From assembly GCF_001542415.1 (NCBI RefSeq), contig NZ_LNCU01000088.1, positions 123,855-187,854 on the forward strand: 64,000 bases of DNA, written 5' to 3'. This document shows positions 42,998 through 52,665 of the stretch, one piece after another. Every line of letters begins with the position of its first letter. Position 1 is the first letter of the stretch. The translations under genes and the position numbers were made by a program. The notes beneath the pieces were generated by a model. It saw nothing but the letters and a program-made list of their open reading frames with translations. It was not told the origin of the DNA and did not search any database. The DNA is from Bradyrhizobium macuxiense (lineage in GTDB: Bacteria > Pseudomonadota > Alphaproteobacteria > Rhizobiales > Xanthobacteraceae).

Positions 42998-43914
42998 GCC
43001 GCCCGCGCGCGCGACGTCTTAGCAGCTTTCGTCTCCCGGATGATCCCTTCGAACGCGACCGCCGCCGGCACCTCCAGCCGGCCGGGCGATTTGAGCTGCC
43101 ACAGCGTGCGCTCGATCGGGACGCCCTTGATCGGGATCACCTTCAGCTTTCCAAGCCTGACCTGATCGTCGATCGTCGCCATCGAAACCATGGCGACACC
43201 GACGCCCGCGGCGACCGCCTGCTTGATCGCCTCGGTGCTGCCGATCTCGAGCGTCCGCTGCGGCTCGACGCGGTGGGCGGCCAGCGCCTGCGCGACCACC
43301 TCGCGCGTGCCTGAGCCCGGCTCGCGCACGATCAGGATCTCGTCGTTGAGCTGACGGAGGTCGATCGGCCCGGGCGCCGCCGCGAAGCGGTGGTCGGGAC
43401 CGGCAATGAGGCCCATCACGTCGGTACGCCAGGCTGTGCTCGTCAGGTTCTCATCTTCCACCGGCCCCTCGACCAGGGCGATCTCGATCTCGTGCCCCAG
43501 CATCAGCGCGGCGATATCGCTGGTGTTGGCGCTGACCACGTGCAGGTCGATGCCGGGAAAGGCGCGATGGAAGATGCCGAGATATTCCGGGATCATGTAG
43601 GTCGCGATCGTCGTGCTGGCACCGATCCGCAGCGAGCCGCTGTCGAGGTTGCGCAACGCCTGCAACTCGTCCTCCGCGGCCCGCTCGGCGGCGAACAGCG
43701 TCTCCGCATGCCGCGCCAGCGCGGCGCCTTCCCGGGTCGGTCGCACCCCCTTGGGCGTCCGGTCGAGCAGCCGGCAGCCGACCTGCAGCTCGAAATCGCG
43801 CACGCCCTTAGAGATCGCCGGCTGGCTGATGTGCAGCAGGTCGGCGGCGCGGGAGAAGCTCCCGGTCTTGGCCACGGCCGCAAACAGGCGGAGCAGATGC
43901 AGGTTAAGGGACAT
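42988..43914 (-). CDS. LysR-family transcriptional regulator
   Basis: A 308-residue LysR-type regulator: N-terminal winged helix (LHLLRLFAAVAKTGSFSRAA then DLLHISQPAISKGVRDFE). A periplasmic-binding-type effector domain follows (LRIGASTTIATYMIPEYLG onward). It is divergent from the YeiH transporter gene with an 85-base gap, the usual arrangement for a LysR activator and its target; E. coli YeiE/YeiH-like or CysB-type sulfur signals are possible. Its last two residues and the stop codon lie inside repeat copy B. Confidence 0.92.
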   Translation of the reverse strand: MSLNLHLLRLFAAVAKTGSFSRAADLLHISQPAISKGVRDFELQVGCRLLDRTPKGVRPTREGAALARHAETLFAAERAAEDELQALRNLDSGSLRIGASTTIATYMIPEYLGIFHRAFPGIDLHVVSANTSDIAALMLGHEIEIALVEGPVEDENLTSTAWRTDVMGLIAGPDHRFAAAPGPIDLRQLNDEILIVREPGSGTREVVAQALAAHRVEPQRTLEIGSTEAIKQAVAAGVGVAMVSMATIDDQVRLGKLKVIPIKGVPIERTLWQLKSPGRLEVPAAVAFEGIIRETKAAKTSRARAARA

Positions 43915-43999
43915 AACTTCTCTCTATTGGGGCAGTTCGAAAATATATTAGCCAAAGTGACTGTGTTTGCGCATAAATCTTCTCCGAAAAGGAGATTTC

Positions 44000-45061
44000 G
44001 TGCCGGAACCATCCACCGAACAGGGGCAAAAGCCGGGCCCGCTCAGGCGGGCCCTTCTTCTCATTCCAGGTATCCTCCTCTGCGGAGTGGTCACGGTCAT
44101 CTCGCTCGGCGTCCAGGCCGTCGAGGAGCGCGTGTTCGACCACCCCTATATCGAGGCGCTGGTCGTCGCGATCCTCTTGGGCATGGCGGTGCGCACCGCC
44201 TGGCAGCCGTCGGAGCGCTGGCGCTCGGGCATCGCCTTCAGCGCCAAGCAGCTGCTCGAGGTCGCGGTGATGCTGCTCGGCGCCTCGATCAGCTTCGCGG
44301 CGATCGTGGCATCCGGCTATCTCCTGATCGGCGCGATCGCCGTGACCGTGGTGATCATGCTGGCGATCAGCTATGGCCTCAGCCGGCTGCTCGGGCTCAA
44401 GGCCAAGCTCTCGGTCCTGATCGCCTGCGGCAACTCGATCTGCGGCAATTCCGCGATCGCGGCCGTTGCTCCCGTGATTGGAGCCGATGGTGACGACATC
44501 GCTTCGTCGATCTCGTTCACTGCCATTCTCGGCGTACTGATGGTGCTCGGCCTGCCGCTGCTGATTCCCCTGCTGCAGCTCTCGGCCACGCAATACGGCA
44601 TTCTCGCAGGGCTCACGGTCTATGCCGTGCCGCAGGTGCTGGCGGCGACCGTGCCGGCCGGCATCGTCAGCACCCAGCTCGGCACGCTGGTGAAGCTGGT
44701 GCGGGTCTTGATGCTGGGCCCGATCGTGGTCGGCCTCTCGCTACTTGTCGCGCGGCGCCGCAAGCAGGAGGCCGGGGCCGCCAAGGCCGTGTCCATCAGT
44801 CCCTTCAAGCTGGTGCCCTGGTTCATCATCGGCTTCCTGGTGCTCGCCGCGCTGCGTTCGTTCCAGCTCGTGCCCGACATCGTGATCGCGCCGGTGACTA
44901 AGACTGCGGCGATCCTCACCGTCGTGTCGATGGCGGCGCTCGGCCTCGGCGTCGACGTGCGCGTGCTCTCGACCGTCGGCGGCCGGGTAACGGCGGCCGT
45001 CACCCTGTCGCTCCTGCTGCTGCTCGGCCTGAGCATCGGGCTGGTGCATTTCTTCAAGTGA
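44000..45061 (+). CDS. YeiH-family putative membrane exporter
   Basis: A 353-residue membrane protein with about ten helices. It has the YeiH/UPF0324 pattern: IEALVVAILLGMAVRTAW, GIAFSAKQLLEVAVMLLGAS, LIACGNSICGNSAIAAVAPV and MAALGLGVDVRVL. The family is annotated as putative sulfate or sulfur-compound exporters, with limited experimental support. I start at GTG 44000, with GGAG five bases upstream; an extra 11 residues upstream are unlikely. It is divergent from a LysR regulator. Confidence 0.9.
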   Translation: MPEPSTEQGQKPGPLRRALLLIPGILLCGVVTVISLGVQAVEERVFDHPYIEALVVAILLGMAVRTAWQPSERWRSGIAFSAKQLLEVAVMLLGASISFAAIVASGYLLIGAIAVTVVIMLAISYGLSRLLGLKAKLSVLIACGNSICGNSAIAAVAPVIGADGDDIASSISFTAILGVLMVLGLPLLIPLLQLSATQYGILAGLTVYAVPQVLAATVPAGIVSTQLGTLVKLVRVLMLGPIVVGLSLLVARRRKQEAGAAKAVSISPFKLVPWFIIGFLVLAALRSFQLVPDIVIAPVTKTAAILTVVSMAALGLGVDVRVLSTVGGRVTAAVTLSLLLLLGLSIGLVHFFK

Positions 45062-45076
45062 CACCAGCTCGGCCGG

Positions 45077-46090
45077 TTATTCGGCTGCCTTCGCAGTTCC
45101 GCCAAACATCCGTGTCGGCGCAGGGAAACCGCAGGACGTGCCGTCTGTGACCTTGACCTGATCTTCCCAGGGCAGCCGGAAGCGGCCTGACACCATGTCC
45201 TGCATGAAGGTATAGGGGCAGTCCATCGCGCCGCCCTTTACCGCGACATAGCCGCGATGCCACAGCTGGTAGATGTTGTTCTCGACGCCCCAGTTGATCC
45301 GGGCCTCCCGCACGAGATCGGGCCGCACCTCGGCGGTGATGATCTCGTCCGCGCGTCCGGTGGTCCCGTGCGCGATGATGCTGCCGTCGAAATTGACGAT
45401 CATGCCTTCGCCCATCGAGTCGAACGAACCATCCGAGCCGCACATGCAGACGTTGGCCGTCACCATCAGGTTCTGGAACGCGTTGGCCTGATTGGTGAAC
45501 CGCCAGCTCTCGCGGATGGGCGCGGTATAGCCCGCGGTGCGGATCATGATCTCCGCGCCCTTGTAGGCGCATTCACGGGCCATCTCGGGGAACATGCCGT
45601 CGTGGCAGATGATCAGCGCGATCTTGGCGCCTTTCGGTCCTTCGATCACGGGGATGCCGATGTTGCCCGGCTCCCACGGTTCGACCGGAATCCAGGGATG
45701 AAACTTGCGATAATAAAGCTTGATCTCCCCGCAATCGTCGATGATCAGGCCCGAATTGTAGGGGTTGCCGTGCGGGTTGAACTCCATGATGGAGAAGCAG
45801 CCCCATATCTTGTTCTCGATGCAGGCCCGCTTGAAAGCCGCCACTTCAGGCCCGTCGAGCCGGCACATGATCTCCGGATTGGTATCCATCGACAGGCCGT
45901 GCAGCGAATATTCGGGAAACACGACGAGATCCATGGTGGAGAGATTGCGCCGCGCCTTGCCGACCATCCAGACGATACGCTCGGTCTGCCGCGCCAGATC
46001 GGCCCTGGTCGCAACCACGGGGAGTTGCAGCTGCACCAGTCCGATCACGACGCCGTTGGGTGATTTGTTGAGACCGCCAAGTCCGTTCAT
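45077..46090 (-). CDS. amiF: Formamidase AmiF-like nitrilase-superfamily hydrolase
   Basis: A 337-residue carbon-nitrogen hydrolase. The Glu-Lys-Cys triad is at VVFPEYS (E60), YYRKFHPW (K129) and IICHDGMFPE (C162). PWIPVEPWEPGNIG, AYKGAEIMIRTAGY, INFDG-like (VNFDGSIIAHG) and WGVENNIYQLWHRGYVA are as in AmiF formamidase and its aliphatic-amidase relative AmiE. The length and the short N-terminus fit formamidase, which releases ammonia from formamide. ATG 46090 has GGGAGGACA upstream. It is convergent with the YeiH gene (15 bases between the stops). Confidence 0.9.
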   Translation of the reverse strand: MNGLGGLNKSPNGVVIGLVQLQLPVVATRADLARQTERIVWMVGKARRNLSTMDLVVFPEYSLHGLSMDTNPEIMCRLDGPEVAAFKRACIENKIWGCFSIMEFNPHGNPYNSGLIIDDCGEIKLYYRKFHPWIPVEPWEPGNIGIPVIEGPKGAKIALIICHDGMFPEMARECAYKGAEIMIRTAGYTAPIRESWRFTNQANAFQNLMVTANVCMCGSDGSFDSMGEGMIVNFDGSIIAHGTTGRADEIITAEVRPDLVREARINWGVENNIYQLWHRGYVAVKGGAMDCPYTFMQDMVSGRFRLPWEDQVKVTDGTSCGFPAPTRMFGGTAKAAE

Positions 46091-46379
46091 GCCTGTCCTC
46101 CCGAATGTCTGAGGCGCGCTGCGCCATGCCGCGAACGGTCCTCGCCGTTCCGTCGGCCTCCGATCGAGCAATGATCGTGCCAGCGCGAATCTGGCGCATG
46201 TAAGGTGTCGTCACCGCAGACGGATGCGCGCGCCGCAGCGACGAGCAAACACAAGTACGGTGCCCAAGCGACTGAGATAACCGTCGATTTGACGACTGGT
46301 GCGATGGACGGGACAGTGCATCATGGCACGTCACTTGCTTGCCGAATGTGCTGATTGATTGCTCGATGGGGCGAACATC

Positions 46380-47057
46380 ATGACGAACCTGAACGGTACG
46401 ATCGCCGCGGAGCCGGAGCCGATCACGCTCGACTGGAGCAGGACCGCACTCGTGATCATCGACATGCAGCGCGATTTCATGGAGCCGGGCGGCTTCGGCG
46501 AGACGCTTGGCAACGATGTCGGCCAGCTCGTGCGTGCGGTGAAGCCGATCGCCACCGTGCTGCAGGCCGCGCGCGCCGTCGGGCTGCTTGTGGTCCACAC
46601 GCGCGAGGGCCATCTGCCTGATCTGTCCGACGCACCGCCTGCCAAGATCGAGCGCGGCGCGCCTCGCTTACGGATCGGCGATCCCGGCCCGATGGGGAGA
46701 ATTTTGATCCGTGGCGAGGCGGGGCACGACATCATCCCTGAGCTCTATCCGCTCGACAGCGAGGTCGTGATCGACAAGCCCGGCAAGGGCGCGTTCTATG
46801 CCACCGAGCTCGGCGACATCCTGCAGAAATACGGCATCGAGAACCTGCTGGTCTGCGGCGTCACCACCGAGGTCTGCGTCAACACCACCGTGCGCGAGGC
46901 CAATGATCGCGGCTATCGCTGCGTCGTGATCTCCGACGGCTGCGCGTCCTACTTCCCGGAATTCCACGAGATGGGCCTGAAGATGATCAAGGCCCAGGGC
47001 GGCATCTTCGGTTGGGTTACGGATTCGGCCGCGGTGCTGGAGGCGCTCGCTGCCTAG
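46380..47057 (+). CDS. Isochorismatase-family cysteine hydrolase
   Basis: A 225-residue amidohydrolase with the Asp-Lys-Cys triad in [16 protein letters not shown] (D28), [10 protein letters not shown] (K133) and [12 protein letters not shown] (C166). It is a distant relative of the biuret-hydrolase-like gene at 35449-36132, with [20 protein letters not shown] and REANDRGY in common. The region differs where the substrate is held, so substrate identity is open (ureidoacrylate, N-carbamoyl compounds, biuret and nicotinamide are all within the superfamily). It is divergent from amiF and stands alone. Confidence 0.88.
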   Translation: MTNLNGTIAAEPEPITLDWSRTALVIIDMQRDFMEPGGFGETLGNDVGQLVRAVKPIATVLQAARAVGLLVVHTREGHLPDLSDAPPAKIERGAPRLRIGDPGPMGRILIRGEAGHDIIPELYPLDSEVVIDKPGKGAFYATELGDILQKYGIENLLVCGVTTEVCVNTTVREANDRGYRCVVISDGCASYFPEFHEMGLKMIKAQGGIFGWVTDSAAVLEALAA

Positions 47058-47218
47058 AGGATCCTTGCGCAATTTCGGAATATTAGAAGAATATCTCCGA
47101 GTTGCCCGACGTGTCAAGTTGCCTGGTCGAACGCCGGCCGCGGCCGGTTACTTTGCATGGGGTTGTTTTCGATATTTTGGCAGCGCCCCCTGCGACGGCC
47201 CCATAACTTCATGTTGCT

Positions 47219-48043
47219 CTAGCCGCCCTTCACCGCGCCTGCGGTGAGCCCGGCCACGATCTGCCGCTGCGCCAGCACGGTGAGCAGCAGCACCGGCGCG
47301 GTTACGATCAGCGCGGCGGCGGCGAGCGGGCCCCAGCTCAACTGATCGAAGGAGATCATGTTGTAGACCGCGACCGGCAGCGTGCGCGTCTCGCGCCCGG
47401 CCAGCACGATGCCGAACACGAAGTTGTTCCAGGAAAAGATCACGGCGAGGATAAAGGCGACCGCGAGCCCCGGCTTGGCGATCGGCAGCGCGACGTGGCG
47501 GAACACCTGCCAGCGTGTGGCGCCGTCGATCAGCGCGGCTTCCTCGAGCTCCAGCGGCGTGGTCTCGAAATAGCCGATCATGATCCAGATCACGATCGGC
47601 ACCGTGACCACGAGATGGATGATGACCTGCGGCACCAGCGTGCCGAGCAGGCCGAGCCACTGGAACAGCAGGAACAGCGGGATCAGGTAGGAGAGGCCCG
47701 GCGTGATGCGCGCGATCAGGATCACGACCGCGGATTTGTGCGCGGCCATCCGCGCGATGCCGTAGCCCGCGGGCACGCCGACCAGCATCGCGAGCCCGGT
47801 CGCAGAGCCGGTCACGATCAGGCTGTTGACGAAGTAGGTCACGAAGCGATTGGAGGCGAAGACGTCGGCATAGTTCTTCCAGGCGAAATTCTCCGGGATG
47901 AACACCGGCGGATAGGCGGCGTTGTCGATCTCGAACTTCAGCGACAGCGAGGCCATCCAGAGGAAGAACAGGATCGCCGGCGAGACGATGACGAACACCG
48001 ACAGCCACAGCCCGATCCGTCCCAGCAGCTGACGCAGATTCAT
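47219..48043 (-). CDS. ABC transporter permease, carbohydrate type (MalG-like)
   Basis: A 274-residue permease with six helices. The EAA loop reads LELEEAALIDGATRWQVFRH VALPIAKPG, which couples to the ATPase. It belongs to the sugar-uptake CUT1 group with the MalF-like permease encoded just upstream. ATG 48043 overlaps the upstream stop as ATGA. The ATPase gene for this importer is not in the adjacent sequence on this side. Confidence 0.93.
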   Translation of the reverse strand: MNLRQLLGRIGLWLSVFVIVSPAILFFLWMASLSLKFEIDNAAYPPVFIPENFAWKNYADVFASNRFVTYFVNSLIVTGSATGLAMLVGVPAGYGIARMAAHKSAVVILIARITPGLSYLIPLFLLFQWLGLLGTLVPQVIIHLVVTVPIVIWIMIGYFETTPLELEEAALIDGATRWQVFRHVALPIAKPGLAVAFILAVIFSWNNFVFGIVLAGRETRTLPVAVYNMISFDQLSWGPLAAAALIVTAPVLLLTVLAQRQIVAGLTAGAVKGG

Positions 48044-48978
48044 GCGCCGCCTCCGAGCTCTGCCGTCCACAACATGCGCTTGCGCAGATAGAGCAGGAGG
48101 GCCGCGAGCGCGACGATCAACAGGAAGAACACCACCGCGATCGCCGAGCCGTAGCCGAGGTCGTAATAGACGAAGGCGACGCTGTAGAGATAGACGTTGA
48201 TCGTTTCCGACGCCGAGCCCGGTCCGCCTTGCGTGATCGCGAAGATGATGTCGAAACTCTTCACCGCATCGATCATGCGGATCATGCCCGCGATGAACAG
48301 GAACGGCATGATCAGGGGCAAGGTGATGAAGCGGAACACCTGCCAGAAATTGGCACCGTCGATCTGCGCGCTTTCGTATGGTTCGGTCGGGATCGCGGCG
48401 AGGCCGCCGAGCACGATCAGCATGACCAGAGGCGTCCACTGCCAGGTCTCGACCAGCACCAGCGACGGGATCACCGTGTTCGGGTTGAATACCCAGAGCT
48501 GCGGCGGCAGCCCGACCAGCGAGAGCAGATAGTTGAGCACGCCGAGCTGCGGGTGGAACATCATGGTCCAGACCAGCGCGATCGCCACCGGGGTTGCCAT
48601 CATCGGCATGATGAAGATGCCGCGCAGGAAGCCGCGAGCGGCGAACTTCTGGTGAAACACGATCGCGGCCAGCGTGCCGAAGATCAGCGGCAGCACCACC
48701 GACAGCGCGGTGTAGAGCAACGTATGCCCGACCGCTTCGACGAAGCGCGGGTCGGTCGGCAGCCGCAAATAATTGGCGAGCCCGACGAATGTGGTGGGCG
48801 AACCCACCTTCCATTCGTGCATGCTCATCCAGATCGTGAACACCCACGGGAAGATGATCACCGCCAGCACCACGACGAGCGCCGGGATCACGAACGGCCA
48901 ATAGGACGGCGGACGCCATTCACGCTCCGGCGCGGCGTTGTCAGCCGCGGCCGAGGTCGCTTGTATGACCGTGCTCAC
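48040..48978 (-). CDS. ABC transporter permease, carbohydrate type (MalF-like)
   Basis: A 312-residue permease with six helices. The EAA loop reads PTEPYESAQIDGANFWQVFR followed by FITLPLIMP. It starts at GTG 48978, overlapping the binding-protein stop as GTGA. It forms the channel with the MalG-like partner downstream. Confidence 0.93.
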   Translation of the reverse strand: MSTVIQATSAAADNAAPEREWRPPSYWPFVIPALVVVLAVIIFPWVFTIWMSMHEWKVGSPTTFVGLANYLRLPTDPRFVEAVGHTLLYTALSVVLPLIFGTLAAIVFHQKFAARGFLRGIFIMPMMATPVAIALVWTMMFHPQLGVLNYLLSLVGLPPQLWVFNPNTVIPSLVLVETWQWTPLVMLIVLGGLAAIPTEPYESAQIDGANFWQVFRFITLPLIMPFLFIAGMIRMIDAVKSFDIIFAITQGGPGSASETINVYLYSVAFVYYDLGYGSAIAVVFFLLIVALAALLLYLRKRMLWTAELGGGA

Positions 48979-50297
48979 GCTTTTTCGCTGCGCTCCAGGA
49001 TCGGGCGGAACTGCTCGTGCGCCTTCTTGAGCTCGGTGGCGGGATCGGCGCCCGACAGCGTAGCGGTCAAAGCCGCGCCGACGATGTCGCGGAACTCGGC
49101 GACAGGGATAATCACGGGCAGACCGAGCTTGGAGATCTTGGCGGAGTCGACCACCGACTGCAGCCACTCCTTGGTCTTCACGCCCTTCTTGACCTCGGGA
49201 TCGTCGACGATCGAGTTGCGGAACGGCACGCCGCCGCCGGCCTGCAGCAGACGCGCACCCTGTCCCTTCGAGACCACCCACTGGCAGAGCAGGTAGGCGG
49301 CTTCCTTGTTCGGGCTGGCCGCAGCGATGCCGACGCCGTCGCCGTAGGTGGACGAGAACTGGCCCTTCGGCCCGGCCGGCACGATGGTGTAGCCGACCTT
49401 GCCGACCACGCGCGAGGCCTTTGGATCTTCAAGCGGCGGCGCCCAGCCGTCGGCGTCGATCCACATCGCCGAGCGACCCTGCGTGAAGGAAGCCATCGAC
49501 TCCATCCAGTTGAAGCCGGCCACGCCCGGAGGCGCCGACTTGGTCAGCAGGCGCTGATAGAGCTTGGTGGCCTCGATCGCCTCGGGGCCGTCGGTCAGGA
49601 TGTTGCCCTTGGCATCGAGGAATTCTCCGCCATAGTTCAGATAGAAATTGGTCCACATCGCCATGTTGGCGTTGCGCAGGCCGCGGCCGACGAAGCCATA
49701 GATGCCTTCCTTCGGATCGGTCAGCTTCTCGGCGGCGATCGCCATCTCGTCGAGCGTCTTCGGGACCTCGACGCCCTTCTTCTGGAACAGCTCCTTGTTG
49801 TAGTAGAGGATGAAATAGTCGACCGACCACGGCAGCGACAGCATCTGGCCCTTGTCGTTGCGCGCATATTGCAGGCCGGCGGCGGAGAAATCGCTCTCGA
49901 CGAGATCGGGCAGCGTGAGGCTCGGATCCTTGAGGAAGCCGGACATGTCGGCGAGCCAGCCGGCCTTCTCGAACTGCCGCTTCTGCACGTGATAGCTGAG
50001 GTGAACGACGTCGAAGCTCGGTTTTCCGGACGACAGTTCGATCACGCATTTCTGCCGCTGCTGCTGCTCGGGGACCTGCTCGGACTCGACCTTGATGCCC
50101 GTCAGCTCGGTGAATTCCTTGATGTATTTTTGCAGGTTGTCGCCGCGCGGCCCCTTCGCGAGGCTGACCTCGAGCGTGGTGCCGGAATATTTCTTCCAGT
50201 TGACCTCGGCGCGGGCGGGAAATCCGGTCAGTCCGACTGCGCCAGCAGCGGCGGTGCCGGCCAGCATCTGCCGGCGCGAAATCAGGTGATGCGACAT
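48975..50297 (-). CDS. Extracellular solute-binding protein, family 1, Tat-exported
   Basis: A 440-residue sugar-type periplasmic binding protein. The N-terminus SRRQMLAGTAAAGAVGLTGF is a twin-arginine signal. The mature part begins TTLEVSLAKGPRGDNLQKYI followed by KEFTELTGIKVESEQVP, the usual family-1 opening. It is the first gene of a three-gene importer operon (binding protein, two permeases), with no ATPase gene. Specificity is not evident. It may share a general MsmK-like ATPase from elsewhere (inference). Confidence 0.93.
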   Translation of the reverse strand: MSHHLISRRQMLAGTAAAGAVGLTGFPARAEVNWKKYSGTTLEVSLAKGPRGDNLQKYIKEFTELTGIKVESEQVPEQQQRQKCVIELSSGKPSFDVVHLSYHVQKRQFEKAGWLADMSGFLKDPSLTLPDLVESDFSAAGLQYARNDKGQMLSLPWSVDYFILYYNKELFQKKGVEVPKTLDEMAIAAEKLTDPKEGIYGFVGRGLRNANMAMWTNFYLNYGGEFLDAKGNILTDGPEAIEATKLYQRLLTKSAPPGVAGFNWMESMASFTQGRSAMWIDADGWAPPLEDPKASRVVGKVGYTIVPAGPKGQFSSTYGDGVGIAAASPNKEAAYLLCQWVVSKGQGARLLQAGGGVPFRNSIVDDPEVKKGVKTKEWLQSVVDSAKISKLGLPVIIPVAEFRDIVGAALTATLSGADPATELKKAHEQFRPILERSEKA

Positions 50298-50432
50298 GTT
50301 TCTCTCCCAGGGACGGTTCTTATTTGGGAGAGATACTAGCGTCTGAACTCCGTCTGCCTAGCCCCAACCTGCGCGGCGGGCGTGCATGATTGCCGCGCCG
50401 CGCAAGTGATGATGGCTATCAAGTTATGGCGG

Positions 50433-51287
50433 CTATGCCTGAACGAACGCGAGCAGGGTGCCGTTGGCGGCAGCCGGCGGCACGCAGATGCTGCTGCCGC
50501 TGCTGACGCCGGCCCCGCCCAGCGCTTTCTTGGTCGCCGCGAGATCCGCCGCGATCACGAGGCCCGCGCCGCCGCGATCGGGCAGGCCATCAAGCGAGAC
50601 CCCGGGATAGCGCTTGCCGAGCTGATCCTTGGTCGCGAAGACGAAGTCGGCGCGATCCCCGCCTGACGGCACCGCCACGGCGCCGTCGGCCTCGTTCCGC
50701 ACGGCGACATCGATCATCTTCGACAGATGCGCCGCATCGGTCGCAGGGTCCGGCGAGACGATCAGCACCTGCTTGAGGCGTTTTGCCCCATTGGCATGCT
50801 TCATCAGCTCAGGGATCCACACAGTCTCTCGCGTCTTGTGCTGGCAGGCGAAGATGCGGACGCCGCCGGGCGCTTCCGCGGTCGGCCACTGGAAGGTGCG
50901 GAATTTTGCCGCAGAGACTGTGCCGTTCGGCAGCGTCACCGGACGCTCGAAGTCGGTCGGGCCTATCGGCGTGTAGCCGCGGGCGCGGATCTCCTCGGCG
51001 CCTTCGGCCGAATCTACCGCGGTGAACGCGATCCGCTCGATGCCTTCGCCGCGCTTCTCCAGGAAGGCGCGCGCCGGAGCATTATGTTCCGTCGGCGTCA
51101 GCACGCCGAGCAATTCCATGTAGTCAGGATCGAACATAATGGTGTAGTTGCCCGAGCCCATATGCGCGCTGTGGGTGCCGCGCGGCGATACGGTGAAGCC
51201 GAGCCGCTTGTAGTTTTCGGCGGCCTTGTCGAGGTCCTTTACCATGACCACGGCATGATCGATTCCGATGACGTTCTTGAGTGCCAC
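50433..51287 (-). CDS. VOC (glyoxalase/bleomycin-resistance fold) family protein
   Basis: A 284-residue protein beginning KNVIGIDHAVVMVKDLDKAA with a paired beta-alpha-beta-beta-beta module, and the GSGNYTIMFDPDYMELLGVL segment with a metal-ligand-like glutamate. A second VOC-like half begins near RLKQVLIVSPDPATDAAHLS. Function is unknown; VOC enzymes include dioxygenases, isomerases and antibiotic-binding proteins. Best start is GTG 51287, though the ribosome binding site is poor (GGGAAAACAAGAA). It is divergent from the FAD oxidoreductase gene. Confidence 0.82.
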   Translation of the reverse strand: MALKNVIGIDHAVVMVKDLDKAAENYKRLGFTVSPRGTHSAHMGSGNYTIMFDPDYMELLGVLTPTEHNAPARAFLEKRGEGIERIAFTAVDSAEGAEEIRARGYTPIGPTDFERPVTLPNGTVSAAKFRTFQWPTAEAPGGVRIFACQHKTRETVWIPELMKHANGAKRLKQVLIVSPDPATDAAHLSKMIDVAVRNEADGAVAVPSGGDRADFVFATKDQLGKRYPGVSLDGLPDRGGAGLVIAADLAATKKALGGAGVSSGSSICVPPAAANGTLLAFVQA

Positions 51288-51360
51288 TTCTTGTTTTCCC
51301 GGCTGTAATAAGGGACTAGAGCTAACCAGAACGATCAGGCGCCCGCAAGAAAGGATCATG

Positions 51361-52665
51361 ATGAGCAGCAATGCTGTGCGCTGGCCCAATTCGCTTTGGG
51401 CTGCGGTGACACCGTCCGGCCCTGACTGTCCCGAACTGACGGGTGCGCAGCAGGCCGATGTCGTGATCATCGGCGGCGGCTTCACCGGGCTGTCGACGGC
51501 GCTGCATCTGCGCGAGGCCAATATCGATGTCGCGATCGTCGAGGCGGCCGAGCCGGGCTGGGGCGCATCGGGGCGCAACAACGGGCAGGTGATCCCGACG
51601 CTGTCGCGGCCGGATCCCGAGGACATCGTCGCAACGCACGGCGCAGCCGGCGAGCGCTTCGTCGCGATGCTGCGCGACAGCGCCTCCACGCTGTTCGATA
51701 TCGTCAATCGCTACAAGATCGAGGCCGAGCATGAGCCGGCCGGCTGGGTGCAGCCGGTGCATTCGCCGGGCCGCATCAGGATCGCGGAGCGGCGGGTGCG
51801 GCAGTGGTCGAAATTCGGTGCACCGGTCGAATTGCTCTCGCGCGAGCAGGTCAGGGACATGCTCGGATCGGACGCATGGTATGGCGGCTTCTGGAACAGG
51901 ACCGGCGGTCACGTCAATCCGCTGGCGCTGGCGCGGGGCCTTGCGCGCACCGTGCTCGGGCTCGGCGCGCGCATCTATGCGCGCTCGCCGGCGACGCGCT
52001 TCGAGCGCCGCGGCGACCGCTGGGTGGTGAAGACGGAGAAGGGTGAAATCTCCGGCCGCGCGCTGGTGGTCGCCACCAACGCATATAGCGGCGAGTTCTC
52101 GCAGGCGCTCGTGCCGCAGATCGCCCATGAGGTGATGCCGGTATTGTCCTGGCAGATGGCGACGCAGCCGCTGTCGGACAATGTCCGCAAGACCGTCATC
52201 CCCGGCCGTCTCGCGATGTCCGATACCCACGGCGAGCTCTATTTCGCGCGCTACGATGCCCGCAACCGCCTCGTCACCGGCGGCGCGGTGATCGGTCCGG
52301 GCGACAAGGCAGCGCGGCTCAAGGCACGGGTGACGGAACAATTGCAGCGGCTGTGGCCGCAGATCGGCGACGTCTCCTTCGACTATGTCTGGAACGGCTA
52401 TGTCGGCATGACCTCCGACTTCCTGCCACGCATTCACCGGCTCGGGCCCAATGCTTTCGGCTGGACCGGCTGCAACGGCCGCGCGGTTGCGCTGACCATG
52501 CCGCTCGGCCGGGAGCTCGCCAAGGCGGTGCAGGGCGTGCCGGAAGGCGAGCTCGCGCTGCCGTTCACCGAGCCGGTCACGATCCCCGCGCACGGCCTGA
52601 TGCGCAAGCTCGCGCCGCTGATGCTGTTGGTCTACCGCCGCCGCGACGCGCGGGAGATCGCGTAG
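51361..52665 (+). CDS. FAD-dependent amine/amino-acid oxidoreductase (DAO family)
   Basis: A 434-residue DAO-fold oxidase. VVIIGGGFTGLSTALHLREA is the dinucleotide-binding motif with the acidic end of strand 2 in VAIVEAAEPGWGASGRNNGQ. GRALVVATNAYSGE and a C-terminal FGWTGCNGRAVALTMPLGRE also fit. It resembles gamma-glutamylputrescine oxidase (PuuB/PAO-like) and other glycine-oxidase relatives. I start at the second of two adjacent ATGs (51361), giving better spacing to AAGGA. The gene is convergent with the peptide-type ABC ATPase (stops adjacent). Confidence 0.9.
   Translation: MSSNAVRWPNSLWAAVTPSGPDCPELTGAQQADVVIIGGGFTGLSTALHLREANIDVAIVEAAEPGWGASGRNNGQVIPTLSRPDPEDIVATHGAAGERFVAMLRDSASTLFDIVNRYKIEAEHEPAGWVQPVHSPGRIRIAERRVRQWSKFGAPVELLSREQVRDMLGSDAWYGGFWNRTGGHVNPLALARGLARTVLGLGARIYARSPATRFERRGDRWVVKTEKGEISGRALVVATNAYSGEFSQALVPQIAHEVMPVLSWQMATQPLSDNVRKTVIPGRLAMSDTHGELYFARYDARNRLVTGGAVIGPGDKAARLKARVTEQLQRLWPQIGDVSFDYVWNGYVGMTSDFLPRIHRLGPNAFGWTGCNGRAVALTMPLGRELAKAVQGVPEGELALPFTEPVTIPAHGLMRKLAPLMLLVYRRRDAREIA

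Noticed and set aside
43915-43999. A clean LysR box in the LysR-YeiH gap
   Set aside because: A CAAA-N9-TTTG arrangement and T-N11-A patterns exist, but none stands out above chance in 85 bases.
49017-50339. A 440-codon plus-strand frame opposite the family-1 binding protein
   Set aside because: Antisense of a strong Tat-exported binding protein; no domain.
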